Source: an uncultured Colwellia sp.
Lineage (GTDB): Bacteria > Pseudomonadota > Gammaproteobacteria > Enterobacterales > Alteromonadaceae
NCBI GenBank assembly: GCA_913058245.1
Contig: CAJXQJ010000001.1
Span: 1-64,000, forward strand
Direction: 5' to 3'
Length of the DNA stretch: 64,000 nucleotides
This document shows, piece by piece, positions 28,641 to 36,766 of the stretch; the first letter of the stretch is position 1; every line of letters starts with the position of its first letter. The translations under genes and the position numbers were made by a program. The notes below the pieces were generated by a model. The model saw only the letters and a program-made list of their open reading frames with translations, did not search any database and was not told the origin of the DNA.

Positions 28641-29021
28641 GTGGAAGAGCATGGAGAATACTCAATAATATTAGTCGATAAACTATTAAGTGTTCAGTTA
28701 TCAGGAATGTTTAATGAACTTGCAACGCAAGTAGTATGTGAAAATATTCAAAACAATATTAAGCAATTAAATGGCGCAAGTTTTTGTATGTTGATAGATT
28801 GTACGCTTTATGAAGGTAGTACGCCTGAAGCACACAAAATATCTAATAATTTTTTGCAATGGCTAAATGCCCAAGCCTGCCGTGCTAGAGCAATTGTCTA
28901 CAGTAAAAAACTCTATTTTGATATCGTAAAAAATGAACAACCAGCATTATTCGACCTGAAAAACCGTCGTGAATTTCATCATTTAACAGAGGCCAGTGAA
29001 TGGTTGAACTCACAAATTTAA
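28641..29021 (+). CDS. Unknown 126-residue protein, STAS-like
   Basis: This protein begins at GTG, seven bases after a perfect GGAGG. The pattern YSIILVDKLLSVQLSGMFNELATQVVCENIQNNIKQLNGASFCMLIDCTLYEGSTPEAH resembles SpoIIAA/STAS-like folds (a beta strand, then helix, then a strand ending in a conserved Asp). I do not recognise a named family. It follows the MarR gene by 31 bases and may be co-transcribed with it. Confidence 0.68.
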   Translation: MEEHGEYSIILVDKLLSVQLSGMFNELATQVVCENIQNNIKQLNGASFCMLIDCTLYEGSTPEAHKISNNFLQWLNAQACRARAIVYSKKLYFDIVKNEQPALFDLKNRREFHHLTEASEWLNSQI

Positions 29022-29024
29022 TCG

Positions 29025-29489
29025 TTATTCAGAAAACCTATTTGTGATCGTTCTTTCAAGTATTACGGCACCAGTGTTATTGTCACCAAGTTTATCTTCT
29101 GCATTATAAATAGGGCAATTTTTCATAGATAAGCAACCACAACCAATACAGCCATCTATTGAATCCCTTAGTTTTTCTAAATAAGCAATTCTTTGGGTAA
29201 GACCTTGCTGCCAATGGCGAGACAATTTTTGCCAATCGTCTTTAGTTGGGGTTCTATTGTCGGGTAAATTAGCAAAAGCACTTTTAATCTCTTCTAAACT
29301 TACGCCCATTTTTTGTGCTGCTTTTATTACTGAAATACGCCTAAGCACTTCTCGTTTATAGCGTCGTTGATTACCATTATTTCTGAGGCTTTTAATCAAA
29401 CCTAAGCTTTCGTAATAGTGCAAGCTCGATACTTTAATACCGCAACGTTTAGCTACTTTTCCAACACTTAAATTTGCTTCTTCTAACAT
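29025..29489 (-). CDS. soxR: Redox-sensitive MerR-type regulator SoxR
   Basis: This 154-residue protein is SoxR by its MerR HTH (VGKVAKRCGIKVSSLHYYESLGLI, NGNQRRYKREVLRRI) and its C-terminal [2Fe-2S] cluster motif C-IG-C-G-C-x5-C: Cys114, Cys117, Cys119 and Cys125 in DGCIGCGCLSMKNCP. It activates genes in response to redox-cycling compounds or superoxide. AAGGAG lies six bases before the ATG. The SoxR box (29530-29547) is in its divergent upstream region. No soxS is visible, as usual outside enterobacteria. Confidence 0.95.
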   Translation of the reverse strand: MLEEANLSVGKVAKRCGIKVSSLHYYESLGLIKSLRNNGNQRRYKREVLRRISVIKAAQKMGVSLEEIKSAFANLPDNRTPTKDDWQKLSRHWQQGLTQRIAYLEKLRDSIDGCIGCGCLSMKNCPIYNAEDKLGDNNTGAVILERTITNRFSE

Positions 29490-29525
29490 AATTTCTCCTT
29501 TTTCTTACTTTATTAAAAAAAACGC

Positions 29526-29556
29526 TTTACCTCAAGTGAGCTTGAGGTTTTATGCT
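29526..29556 (+). promoter_or_regulatory. SoxR-activated promoter with SoxR box
   Basis: CCTCAAGTGAGCTTGAGG (29530-29547) matches the E. coli soxS SoxR box CCTCAAGTTAACTTGAGG at 16 of 18 positions. It is set between a -35 TTTACC (29526-29531) and a -10 TATGCT (29551-29556) with a 19-base spacer, the overlong spacing typical of SoxR/MerR promoters. It points to the + strand, toward a 45-residue ORF and a VOC gene. Confidence 0.88.
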
Positions 29557-29589
29557 TGTGTTAAATAATAACTAACAGGAAGAAAATTA

Positions 29590-29727
29590 ATGAAAAAGTT
29601 GCCTAAACAAAGAGTAAGAGAGAGTGAGCACCATAAAATCTCAACTAAAGTGGGCGAACGTTGGTTGTGTATTTTTCAACTGTATTGCGCAACCTTATCT
29701 AATAAAGAGCAGTTTGTTCACGGATAA
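29590..29727 (+). CDS. Small 45-residue protein behind SoxR promoter
   Basis: This ORF begins at an ATG 7 bases after AGGAAG and about 30 bases after the SoxR -10 hexamer. It encodes MKKLPKQRVRESEHHKISTK then VGERWLCIFQLYCATLSNKE and a short end: a basic start and a more hydrophobic centre with two cysteines. I do not recognise it. It is too short to judge by composition, but its place as first ORF on a SoxR promoter with a good ribosome binding site is suggestive. Confidence 0.55.
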   Translation: MKKLPKQRVRESEHHKISTKVGERWLCIFQLYCATLSNKEQFVHG

Positions 29728-29763
29728 CTATTAAATTAAACCGAAACATAAAGGAGTGAAAGT

Positions 29764-30183
29764 ATGCTGTATTTAGAGCATTTAAATTTAGTCGTAAAAG
29801 ATATTCCACGAGCGTTAGCATTTTATCAAGCGGCATTTCCCCATTGGAAAACTCGTGGTGAAGGTCGTTCAACTTGGTATGGTAAAGCACGACGTTGGCT
29901 CCACTTTGGTGATGATTATTTATATTTGGCGTTGAGCGATCACGGTGAAAACGATATTCGTGATAACAGAGGTTATCAAGTAGGGTTAAGCCATATTGCC
30001 TTTGTTACTGACGAATTAGCACAAGTGACTCAACGATTAGAAGCTGCAGGGTTTATTGGTGAAAAAGGGGAAGGGTCACCTGGAATTCGCAATAATACCT
30101 ACTTTACCGATGCTGATGGCTATGAAATTGAATTTGTTGAATACTTGACAGAAGTGGTCAGTGAACGAAATGACTATAAATAA
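29764..30183 (+). CDS. VOC (glyoxalase/dioxygenase) family protein
   Basis: This 139-residue single-domain VOC protein shows the paired beta-alpha-beta-beta-beta pattern (LEHLNLVVKDIPRALAFYQAAFP ... LSHIAFVTDELAQVTQRLEAAGFIGEKGEGSPGIRNNTYFTDADGYEIEFVEYL) with metal-ligand-like His8, His84 region and Glu near the end. AAAGGAG precedes the ATG. It lies in the apparent SoxR-controlled transcript, suggesting a detoxification or redox-stress role. The substrate is unknown. Confidence 0.85.
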   Translation: MLYLEHLNLVVKDIPRALAFYQAAFPHWKTRGEGRSTWYGKARRWLHFGDDYLYLALSDHGENDIRDNRGYQVGLSHIAFVTDELAQVTQRLEAAGFIGEKGEGSPGIRNNTYFTDADGYEIEFVEYLTEVVSERNDYK

Positions 30184-30204
30184 AATGATGAACCAAGTTG
30201 CTAT

Positions 30205-30237
30205 TGCACCAACAATCTAAGCGTTTGGTGCATTTTT
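30205..30237 (+). terminator. Probable terminator after VOC gene
   Basis: TGCACCAA (30205-30212) and TTGGTGCA (30225-30232) with T5 after form a stem with a 12-base loop. It overlaps the 3' end of the convergent tadA gene. Confidence 0.5.
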
Positions 30238-30768
30238 ACGCGCTTGTTTTTCCGCTTTTTTCTCGGCTCTTCGGCGTTTAAAAAATGCTGATAGCATAGT
30301 GCTACATTCTGCTGCTAATAAACCGTCACTAACCTGAATTTGGTGGTTATGATTTTCATGATTGACTAATGAAAATGCACTGCCCGCAGCGCCAGTTTTT
30401 AAATCTTCACTGGCAAATATTAATTGCTTTATTCGGCTATGAACAAGTAAACCAGCACACATAGGGCAGGGCTCTAAAGTTACATATAAGGTGCAATCAA
30501 GTAAGCGATAATTTTCTATATTTTTACCGGCATCACGAATTGCCATCATTTCAGCATGGGCTGACGGGTCACTATTCATGATAGACTGATTAAAGCCTTC
30601 ACCAATAATTTTTCCATCATAAACTACAACTGCGCCAACGGGGATTTCATTATGACTTTCAGCAATCTCGGCTAAAGCTATAGCGCGGCGCATAAACTTT
30701 TCATCATCGCTAGAAAATGCAGTTACAGACGACATTTTTGCTGTTAATTCTGGATTGCTATCAGTCAT
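30217..30768 (-). CDS. tadA: tRNA-specific adenosine deaminase
   Basis: This 183-residue protein has the deaminase zinc site: His71-Ala-Glu73 (AHAEMMAIRDA) and PCPMC with Cys101 and Cys104. It converts the wobble adenosine of tRNA-Arg(ACG) to inosine. The 25-residue N-terminal extension has two other ATGs (M12, M26) that could be the start. The basic C-terminus (FFKRRRAEKKAEKQARKN) is typical of gammaproteobacterial TadA. It starts three bases after the hemW stop, so it is probably coupled to it. Confidence 0.92.
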   Translation of the reverse strand: MTDSNPELTAKMSSVTAFSSDDEKFMRRAIALAEIAESHNEIPVGAVVVYDGKIIGEGFNQSIMNSDPSAHAEMMAIRDAGKNIENYRLLDCTLYVTLEPCPMCAGLLVHSRIKQLIFASEDLKTGAAGSAFSLVNHENHNHQIQVSDGLLAAECSTMLSAFFKRRRAEKKAEKQARKNAPNA

Positions 30769-30771
30769 AAG

Positions 30772-31917
30772 TTATAAAAACATTTCCAATAAATCATTTA
30801 AATATCGGTGGCCTAATTTACTCACAAACCAAAGTTCGCCATCGAATTCCATTAACTGTTTTGATTGTGCTTGTTGCAAAGTAGGTAAAATGGCCTGTTC
30901 GCCTAAACCGGTGCGTGTTTTAAATTCAGTTAATGAAAACCCTGAATGTAACCTTAGGCGATTCATCATGTATTCAAAAGGCAGCTCTTCATCAGTTACA
31001 GCATGTAACTTATCAAGAGCGACTCTGTTTTTATCCAAATAGCCTTTTGGATGTTTTACTTTTACTGTGCGATATATTTTTTGCTTACTAATGTCGGTAA
31101 TTTTGCCGTGGGCGCCACAGCCAATACCAAGGTAGTCACCGAATTGCCAGTAATTCAGGTTATGTTGACATTGATATTCGGGCTTACTATAAGCCGATAT
31201 TTCATATTGTTGATACCCCGCTTCTTCAAGCAGAGCAATGCCTTGGTCTTGAATACTCCATAAGGTTTCATCTTGTGGTAATTTTGGTGGCCTTGAATGA
31301 AAAGCGGTATTTGGTTCAATGGTTAATTGATACCAGGAAATATGCGTTGGCTTTAAACTGATAGCCGTTTTTAAATCGTCTAGTGCATGCGCTACGGTTT
31401 GATCTGGTAAGCCATGCATTAAATCTAAATTAAAACTCGTAACGCCACATTCGCTCGCAAGGTTTGCTGCAGTTTTTGCCTGCTGACTATCGTGTATTCG
31501 TCCTAGCTTAATCAGCTTGTCTGATTCAAAACTTTGTACGCCAACGGATAGTCGAGAAACGCCACCATTAAAAAAGCCAATAAACTTTTCAGCTTCTACG
31601 GTACCAGGGTTTGCTTCTAAGGTGATTTCAATATCTTGCTTGTGTTCAAAACGCTGTAGCACTTGTGTCAATAGCTGCTCAATAGCTGGCGCCGAAAACA
31701 AGCTTGGTGTGCCGCCACCAATGAATATTGAGTGCAGATGGCGCTGTTGCAGGCCAAATTGCGCAATATCACTATCTAGATCTTGTAGTAGCTCAGTAAT
31801 ATAGTCTTGCTCTGGGATCTCGTGCTTGAGTGCATGAGAATTAAAGTCACAATAAGGGCACTTTTCAACACACCAAGGGATGTGAATATAGAGCGATAAC
31901 GGTGGGGCAACTAACAT
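30772..31917 (-). CDS. hemW: HemW-type radical SAM heme chaperone
   Basis: This 381-residue protein begins LYIHIPWCVEKCPYCDFNSH, with the radical-SAM cysteines 16, 20 and 23 in the HemW spacing CxxxCxxC, then FIGGGTPSLF and the C-terminal HemW domain. It lacks the extra N-terminal part of the coproporphyrinogen oxidase HemN, so it is HemW (heme trafficking) rather than HemN. It lies one base from rdgB and three from tadA, one tight operon. Confidence 0.92.
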   Translation of the reverse strand: MLVAPPLSLYIHIPWCVEKCPYCDFNSHALKHEIPEQDYITELLQDLDSDIAQFGLQQRHLHSIFIGGGTPSLFSAPAIEQLLTQVLQRFEHKQDIEITLEANPGTVEAEKFIGFFNGGVSRLSVGVQSFESDKLIKLGRIHDSQQAKTAANLASECGVTSFNLDLMHGLPDQTVAHALDDLKTAISLKPTHISWYQLTIEPNTAFHSRPPKLPQDETLWSIQDQGIALLEEAGYQQYEISAYSKPEYQCQHNLNYWQFGDYLGIGCGAHGKITDISKQKIYRTVKVKHPKGYLDKNRVALDKLHAVTDEELPFEYMMNRLRLHSGFSLTEFKTRTGLGEQAILPTLQQAQSKQLMEFDGELWFVSKLGHRYLNDLLEMFL

Positions 31918-31918
31918 G

Positions 31919-32530
31919 CTAAGTGTATTCTTTTATAAATTGCTGAGTAAGCAATGGTACTAGTTTTTGTAATGCTTGGCCTCGATGACTCAATTGGTTT
32001 TTCAAGTCACGCGGTAATTGTGCAGAAGTCATTTGATGTTCTTCCTGCCAAAACACAGGATCGTAGCCGAAGCCTTGTTCTCCTTGTTTTTCACGACAAA
32101 TACTGCCTTGCCAAACACCATGGCAAACTAATGGTGTTGGATCATTTTCGTGGCGCATATAGACCAATACACAATGAAAACGGGCTGTGCGATTTTCATC
32201 AGCAACGTCAGCCAATGCGGTTAACAGTTTATTGGTATTGTCGTCATCGCTAGCATTTTCACCAGCGTAACGCGCCGAATAAACACCGGGTGCGCCACTT
32301 AGCGCATCAACTTCTAATCCTGAGTCATCGGCAATGGCCGGTAAGCCCGTTATTTTTGCTGCGTGTCGAGCTTTGATTATGGCATTTTCAATGAAGGTTG
32401 TGCCGGTTTCTGCAACATCAGGCACATTGAATTCACTTTGTGGCTTGATTTCAATGTTTTGTTTGGCGAGTAAGCTAGCTAGCTCTTTTACTTTGCCTTG
32501 GTTGCCTGTTGCTAATACGATAGTCGACAT
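31919..32530 (-). CDS. rdgB: dITP/XTP pyrophosphatase
   Basis: This 203-residue protein is RdgB by [57 protein letters not shown] and GFGYDPVF. It removes non-canonical purine triphosphates (ITP, XTP) from the pool. I prefer the ATG at 32530 (AAGG eight bases upstream) to the GTG one codon earlier. It heads the rdgB-hemW-tadA operon. Confidence 0.94.
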   Translation of the reverse strand: MSTIVLATGNQGKVKELASLLAKQNIEIKPQSEFNVPDVAETGTTFIENAIIKARHAAKITGLPAIADDSGLEVDALSGAPGVYSARYAGENASDDDNTNKLLTALADVADENRTARFHCVLVYMRHENDPTPLVCHGVWQGSICREKQGEQGFGYDPVFWQEEHQMTSAQLPRDLKNQLSHRGQALQKLVPLLTQQFIKEYT

Positions 32531-32700
32531 CACTAATACCTTCGAATAAATTAATTGTAACTATGGCGCGCATAATACCTTAATCTGCCCTAAAGAGGGA
32601 GCGTATTAATGGCGATTATAGGTAATGTATGGCTTATATTCTGTTTAAAATTTATTTATCGCTTTTGTTGTGTGAAGTAAGTTGAAAAATAATTAGGGTA

Positions 32701-32740
32701 GTAGTGTAAAGAGTAGTGTAAAGAGTAGTGTAAAGAGTAG
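32701..32740 (+). repeat. 12-bp tandem repeat, three copies
   Basis: GTAGTGTAAAGA is repeated exactly three times (32701-32736), followed by a partial fourth copy (GTAG). It lies in the 277-base gap between rdgB and the DUF4426 gene, where I see no other gene. Such simple repeats are prone to slippage. Confidence 0.95.
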
Positions 32741-32764
32741 AGCAGAGTGGAAATTTAACGGTAA

Positions 32765-32797
32765 ACCTTCAGCGGTAATCAACCTACCGCTGAAGGT
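32765..32797 (-). terminator. Long hairpin after DUF4426 gene
   Basis: ACCTTCAGCGGTA and TACCGCTGAAGGT are perfect 13-base arms with a 7-base loop, just after the DUF4426 stop codon on the minus strand. The T-tract after it is short, so it may be a terminator or an mRNA 3'-end stabiliser. Confidence 0.65.
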
Positions 32798-32807
32798 AAT
32801 AGGGGAG

Positions 32808-33248
32808 TTAATCAACATAAAATTTTTGTGAAAACTTTAAGTTATGCTGTTTACCTTTATCACTGATATTTATATCAAAATAAATGGTTTCTTCGTTGGC
32901 ATAATTTACTTGTGCAAGGTAATAAACGGCATCGCCTTCTTTTACTTCGGTAAATTCTAAAGACTTTATTTGCCCTACGTCATTACGCGCTTTACCTGTT
33001 AAAATTACACTTTTAGCTGGATTGCCTTTTTGACTATTGTCTAATACTGATATATTGATAAGCCCTTTATATCGGCTGCGCTCCAAGCCATAAGCTTTGG
33101 CTATTTCTGGTGTTAAAAATGTAGAATTAATTGCCATGTAGTGAACGTTTATATCGTCCATTTTTTTCATGTTTTCCGCATGTGCAAAGCTAAAGATGGA
33201 ACTGGCAAAAAGTATTACCAATATCAGCTTATTAATTATGTTTTTCAT
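32808..33248 (-). CDS. DUF4426 periplasmic protein
   Basis: This 146-residue protein has a signal peptide (cleavage after AHA) and the DUF4426 pattern: DINVHYMAINSTFLTPEIAKAYGLERSRYKGLINISVLD, then an acidic beta-rich half. The family has no known function, but is common in gammaproteobacteria between yggT and rdgB, the same place as here. Confidence 0.82.
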   Translation of the reverse strand: MKNIINKLILVILFASSIFSFAHAENMKKMDDINVHYMAINSTFLTPEIAKAYGLERSRYKGLINISVLDNSQKGNPAKSVILTGKARNDVGQIKSLEFTEVKEGDAVYYLAQVNYANEETIYFDINISDKGKQHNLKFSQKFYVD

Positions 33249-33307
33249 GACTATGACCTTAAAATGTAAGTCGGTTAAGTTAAGTATATACGATCAATAA
33301 ATAACCG

Positions 33308-33856
33308 TTATATCATCGCCCAGTAAGGCACCCATCCGCGTAATAATATATTTATGACATTTAATAATAAGAAAGCAATGAGTACTGATAGATCAAGACC
33401 GCCAATACTAGGAATAACTTTTCTAATCGGTGTTAAAACTGGCGCAGTAAGTTGGTGAAAAATCATTTGGGTTGGGTTATAGCCTTGTACAACCCAGCTC
33501 ATCAATGCCATGACTAACATAATGATAAATAATAACATGCCAGTTTGTTTTATGAGGTAAATAAGTCCTAAATAGAATGCCATCATAAAATCAATAGGGC
33601 CGCCATTAATTAACGGAATAATAATGAAAGTTAGTGTGGCGACTAAATAGGCCAAAATAATGGTCGGTAAGTCGATACCACCAAGCCCTGGAATTAATCT
33701 ACGTAATGGGATCACCAATGGGTTACTGACTTTAACGATAAACTGACTGAGCGGGTTATAAAAGTCTGCTCGCACCAATTGCAACCAAACCCGTAGCACT
33801 AAAATCATTAATAATGCGTCAAAGGCAAACTTAAGCAAATAATTAATTGCTTCCAT
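33308..33856 (-). CDS. yggT: YggT-family membrane protein
   Basis: This 182-residue protein contains two YGGT repeats. Each has a hydrophobic helix then a conserved pattern with Pro-Ile/Leu-Arg (FIVKSNPLVIPLRRLIPGLGGID-like; LTAPVLTPIRKVIPSIGGLDLS). About four membrane helices are predicted. It is an inner-membrane protein linked to osmotic or cell-division functions in other bacteria, without a firm assignment. It lies downstream of proC as in many gammaproteobacteria. Confidence 0.9.
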   Translation of the reverse strand: MEAINYLLKFAFDALLMILVLRVWLQLVRADFYNPLSQFIVKVSNPLVIPLRRLIPGLGGIDLPTIILAYLVATLTFIIIPLINGGPIDFMMAFYLGLIYLIKQTGMLLFIIMLVMALMSWVVQGYNPTQMIFHQLTAPVLTPIRKVIPSIGGLDLSVLIAFLLLNVINILLRGWVPYWAMI

Positions 33857-34002
33857 TTAAAACTCCAAAATTATAAGAAAAAACTGTGTTATCTATACTC
33901 CAAAATATTAGGAGATAAATATTAAATATCAATCAATTAAATGTATCAATATTAACTTAATTGTTAATTATTGATACTTCATTTAAGGCGATAGTAATAT
34001 GA

Positions 34003-34815
34003 TTAATTACTTTGCGCCATTTCTTTAGCGCGATTTACCGCACTATCCATGGCCTTTGTTACCAGTTGTTCCAAGCCGCCTTCACCAAAGGCACTAATTG
34101 CAGCTTGCGTAGTACCGCCTTTTGAAGTGACATTTTCACGTAATTTACTAATAGAGGTTTCACTTTCGGAAACCATTTTTGCCGCACCTAATGCTGTTTG
34201 TTGAACCAATACTCGGCTGTCTTGCTCATTAAAACCGTAGGCTCTAGCTTGTTTTTCCATTGCCTCCATAAACAAAAAGAAGTAAGCTGGGCCAGAACCA
34301 GAAATAGCAATGATATGATCAATTTGTTGTTCAGACGCTAACCATTTTACTATTCCAACAGACTGCATCAATGAAGTAGTTAATGTTTTGTCTTCATCGC
34401 TTGTTTGAGCATTTGCAAATATACCGGTTACACCAACGCCCATTTGACTTGGTGTATTTGGCATCGTTCTAATGACGGCACATGGTTGACCTAGCGCTTG
34501 TTCTATTTGTGCAATAGTGCTACCCGCAGCAACAGAAATAAAACACTTTTCAGTTACGTCTATTTGTTCACTTAGTTGCTGACATACTTCGCTGATAAGG
34601 TAAGGTTTAACACCTAATACAATCACTTCTGCAAATTTTGCTGCTTCAATATTGCATTCACTTTGTTGAATACCTAATTCTGCCTGCAGTGCTAAGCGTT
34701 TTTCTGGTGATGGATTAGTAACCATAATTTTTTCGGCCGGGTAGCCGTTTTTTACTAAACCAGAAATAATTGCACCGTTCATATTGCCGGCACCAATAAA
34801 TGCTAAATTTTTCAT
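34003..34815 (-). CDS. proC: Pyrroline-5-carboxylate reductase
   Basis: This 270-residue protein starts at the ATG 34815 (MKNLAFIGAGNMNGAIISGL) with AGGA ahead; the longer open frame (to 34956) overlaps yggS and is not family-like. The N-terminal Rossmann motif FIGAGNM binds NAD(P)H; the C-terminal dimer domain holds ISGSGPAYFFLFMEAM and the TSKGGTTQAAI signature. It does the last step of proline synthesis. Confidence 0.95.
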   Translation of the reverse strand: MKNLAFIGAGNMNGAIISGLVKNGYPAEKIMVTNPSPEKRLALQAELGIQQSECNIEAAKFAEVIVLGVKPYLISEVCQQLSEQIDVTEKCFISVAAGSTIAQIEQALGQPCAVIRTMPNTPSQMGVGVTGIFANAQTSDEDKTLTTSLMQSVGIVKWLASEQQIDHIIAISGSGPAYFFLFMEAMEKQARAYGFNEQDSRVLVQQTALGAAKMVSESETSISKLRENVTSKGGTTQAAISAFGEGGLEQLVTKAMDSAVNRAKEMAQSN

Positions 34816-34933
34816 GTTTGTCCTAATGATAAAATACCAATAGCCTAATGGCGGTAATGGTATGTGGTAATTTTGATTACTTATAAGTGTAAATAACTCG
34901 TTGCTCAACGAGTAGACGACTTTTGTATAATTA

Positions 34934-35614
34934 TTATTTTTGCGCTCGGGCACCAAAAATAGCAGAGCCGATGCGAACTATGGTTGAACCGGCGTTAATC
35001 GCTGGTTGTAAATCCGCGGACATGCCCATGGAAAGTGTATCTAAGCTAGGGTATTGCTTTTGTAGTCTCTTAAATAATGTTTGCATGGCGGTAAAACTTG
35101 CGTCTGGAGCATTTTTTTCTGGAATCGCCATCAAGCCACGGATAGTTAAGTTTTGATATTGAGAAACTTCATTAAGAAGGCTAGGTAACTCAGCAATTAA
35201 AACACCTGATTTACTTTCTTCACCGCTAATATTCACTTGTAAACATATGTTTAGCGGGGTATCTTGATCAGACCTATGGTCATTAAGGCGCTTTGCTATT
35301 TTAGCTCTGTCTATGCTATGCACCCAAGAAAAATGATTTGCAATTAATTTGGTTTTGTTACTTTGAATTGGACCGATAAAATGCCAAGAAATATCAGGTT
35401 TGTTTTGCAAGACTGTTATTTTATCAACCGCTTCTTGAACGTAGCTTTCGCCGAATGTGCGTTGGCCAGCGTTGTAAGCTTGTTCGATCATTTCAACCGG
35501 TTTGGTTTTGCTTACCGCAAGCAAAGTGACATCAGTAGCACTACGACCCGCTTGTTGACAAGCAGAAGAAATTTGCAGTTCAACTTCAGCAATATTATCT
35601 TTAATGGCAATCAT
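34934..35614 (-). CDS. yggS: PLP homeostasis protein (YggS/PLPBP)
   Basis: This 226-residue protein has the YggS pattern: PLP-binding Lys36 in LLAVSKTKP, FGESYVQEAVDKI, WHFIGPIQSNKTK, NISGEESKSGV, LSMGMSADLQPAI and STIVRIGSAIFG. It is a non-catalytic PLP carrier. It is divergent from pilT, the usual gammaproteobacterial arrangement, and upstream of proC. Confidence 0.95.
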   Translation of the reverse strand: MIAIKDNIAEVELQISSACQQAGRSATDVTLLAVSKTKPVEMIEQAYNAGQRTFGESYVQEAVDKITVLQNKPDISWHFIGPIQSNKTKLIANHFSWVHSIDRAKIAKRLNDHRSDQDTPLNICLQVNISGEESKSGVLIAELPSLLNEVSQYQNLTIRGLMAIPEKNAPDASFTAMQTLFKRLQKQYPSLDTLSMGMSADLQPAINAGSTIVRIGSAIFGARAQK

Positions 35615-35684
35615 ATTGTTTATTTCAGTTCTCGATGACTTATACAGTTATTAATTCAATTATTAATTCGACTTAGAGGTTTGT

Positions 35685-36728
35685 ATGGATATTACCGAAT
35701 TACTTGCATTTAGCGTGGAAAATAATGCTTCCGATCTACATTTATCAACGGGAACTCCCCCGTCTATTCGCGTTGATGGTGATGTACGTAAACTAAATAT
35801 ACCAGCATTTGACGAAAAAGATGTTAACGCTTTGGTCTATGATATTATGAATGACCGCCAGCGCAAAGAGTATGAAGAAAATTTAGAGGTCGATTTTTCA
35901 TTTGAAGTGCCAAATCTAGCGCGTTTTAGGGTAAATGCTTTTAACCAAAATCGTGGCCCAGCGGCGGTATTTCGTACCATTCCAAGTAAAATATTATCGT
36001 TAGATGATTTAGGCTGCCCCGATATATTCCGTGATATATCTGAATTTCCTCGTGGTTTAGTACTTGTTACCGGTCCAACAGGCTCTGGTAAATCAACGAC
36101 TTTAGCGGCTATGGTTGACTATATCAATAAGCATAAACATGATCATATTTTAACGATCGAAGATCCTATTGAATTTGTTCACGAGAACCATTCATGCCTG
36201 ATTAACCAGCGTGAAGTTCATCGTGATACCTTGAGTTTTAATGCCGCACTTCGCTCAGCACTACGTGAAGACCCCGATGTAATACTTGTGGGTGAAATGC
36301 GAGATTTAGAAACTATTCGTTTAGCTATGACGGCAGCAGAAACAGGTCATTTAGTTTTTGGTACCTTACATACGACCTCTGCACCAAAAACAATTGACCG
36401 TATTATTGATGTATTCCCAGGTGAAGAAAAAGCTATGGTGCGTTCAATGTTATCGGAGTCATTACGTGCGGTTATTTCACAAACCTTAGTGAAAAAAGTG
36501 GGCGGTGGCCGTGTAGCAGCGCACGAAATTATGATGGGGGTACCGGCTATTCGAAACCTTATTCGTGAAGATAAAATTGCGCAAATGTATTCAGCGATTC
36601 AAACTGGTATGTCAAGCGGTATGCAAACTATGGATCAATGTCTTCAAAACTTGGTCAATCGCGGTATGATCACCAAACAAGATGCGATGGAAAAAGCACA
36701 AGATAAAAATCAATTCATGGGTTACTAG
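35685..36728 (+). CDS. pilT: Type IV pilus retraction ATPase PilT
   Basis: This 347-residue protein has Walker A GPTGSGKST (130-138), the Asp box (LTIEDPIEFVHE), Walker B (VILVGEMRDLETI), the His box (TGHLVFGTLHTTSA) and the AIRNLIRE sequence in the C-terminus needed for retraction. It powers pilus retraction (twitching motility, DNA uptake). It is followed 38 bases later by pilU. Confidence 0.96.
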   Translation: MDITELLAFSVENNASDLHLSTGTPPSIRVDGDVRKLNIPAFDEKDVNALVYDIMNDRQRKEYEENLEVDFSFEVPNLARFRVNAFNQNRGPAAVFRTIPSKILSLDDLGCPDIFRDISEFPRGLVLVTGPTGSGKSTTLAAMVDYINKHKHDHILTIEDPIEFVHENHSCLINQREVHRDTLSFNAALRSALREDPDVILVGEMRDLETIRLAMTAAETGHLVFGTLHTTSAPKTIDRIIDVFPGEEKAMVRSMLSESLRAVISQTLVKKVGGGRVAAHEIMMGVPAIRNLIREDKIAQMYSAIQTGMSSGMQTMDQCLQNLVNRGMITKQDAMEKAQDKNQFMGY

Positions 36729-36766
36729 CCGAATGACTAGTTTCAAATAAATGAAAGGGTAATTTA

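Noticed and set aside
34816-34956. 47-codon N-terminal extension of proC
   Set aside because: The extension overlaps yggS, has no family likeness, and the ATG at 34815 has a good AGGA.
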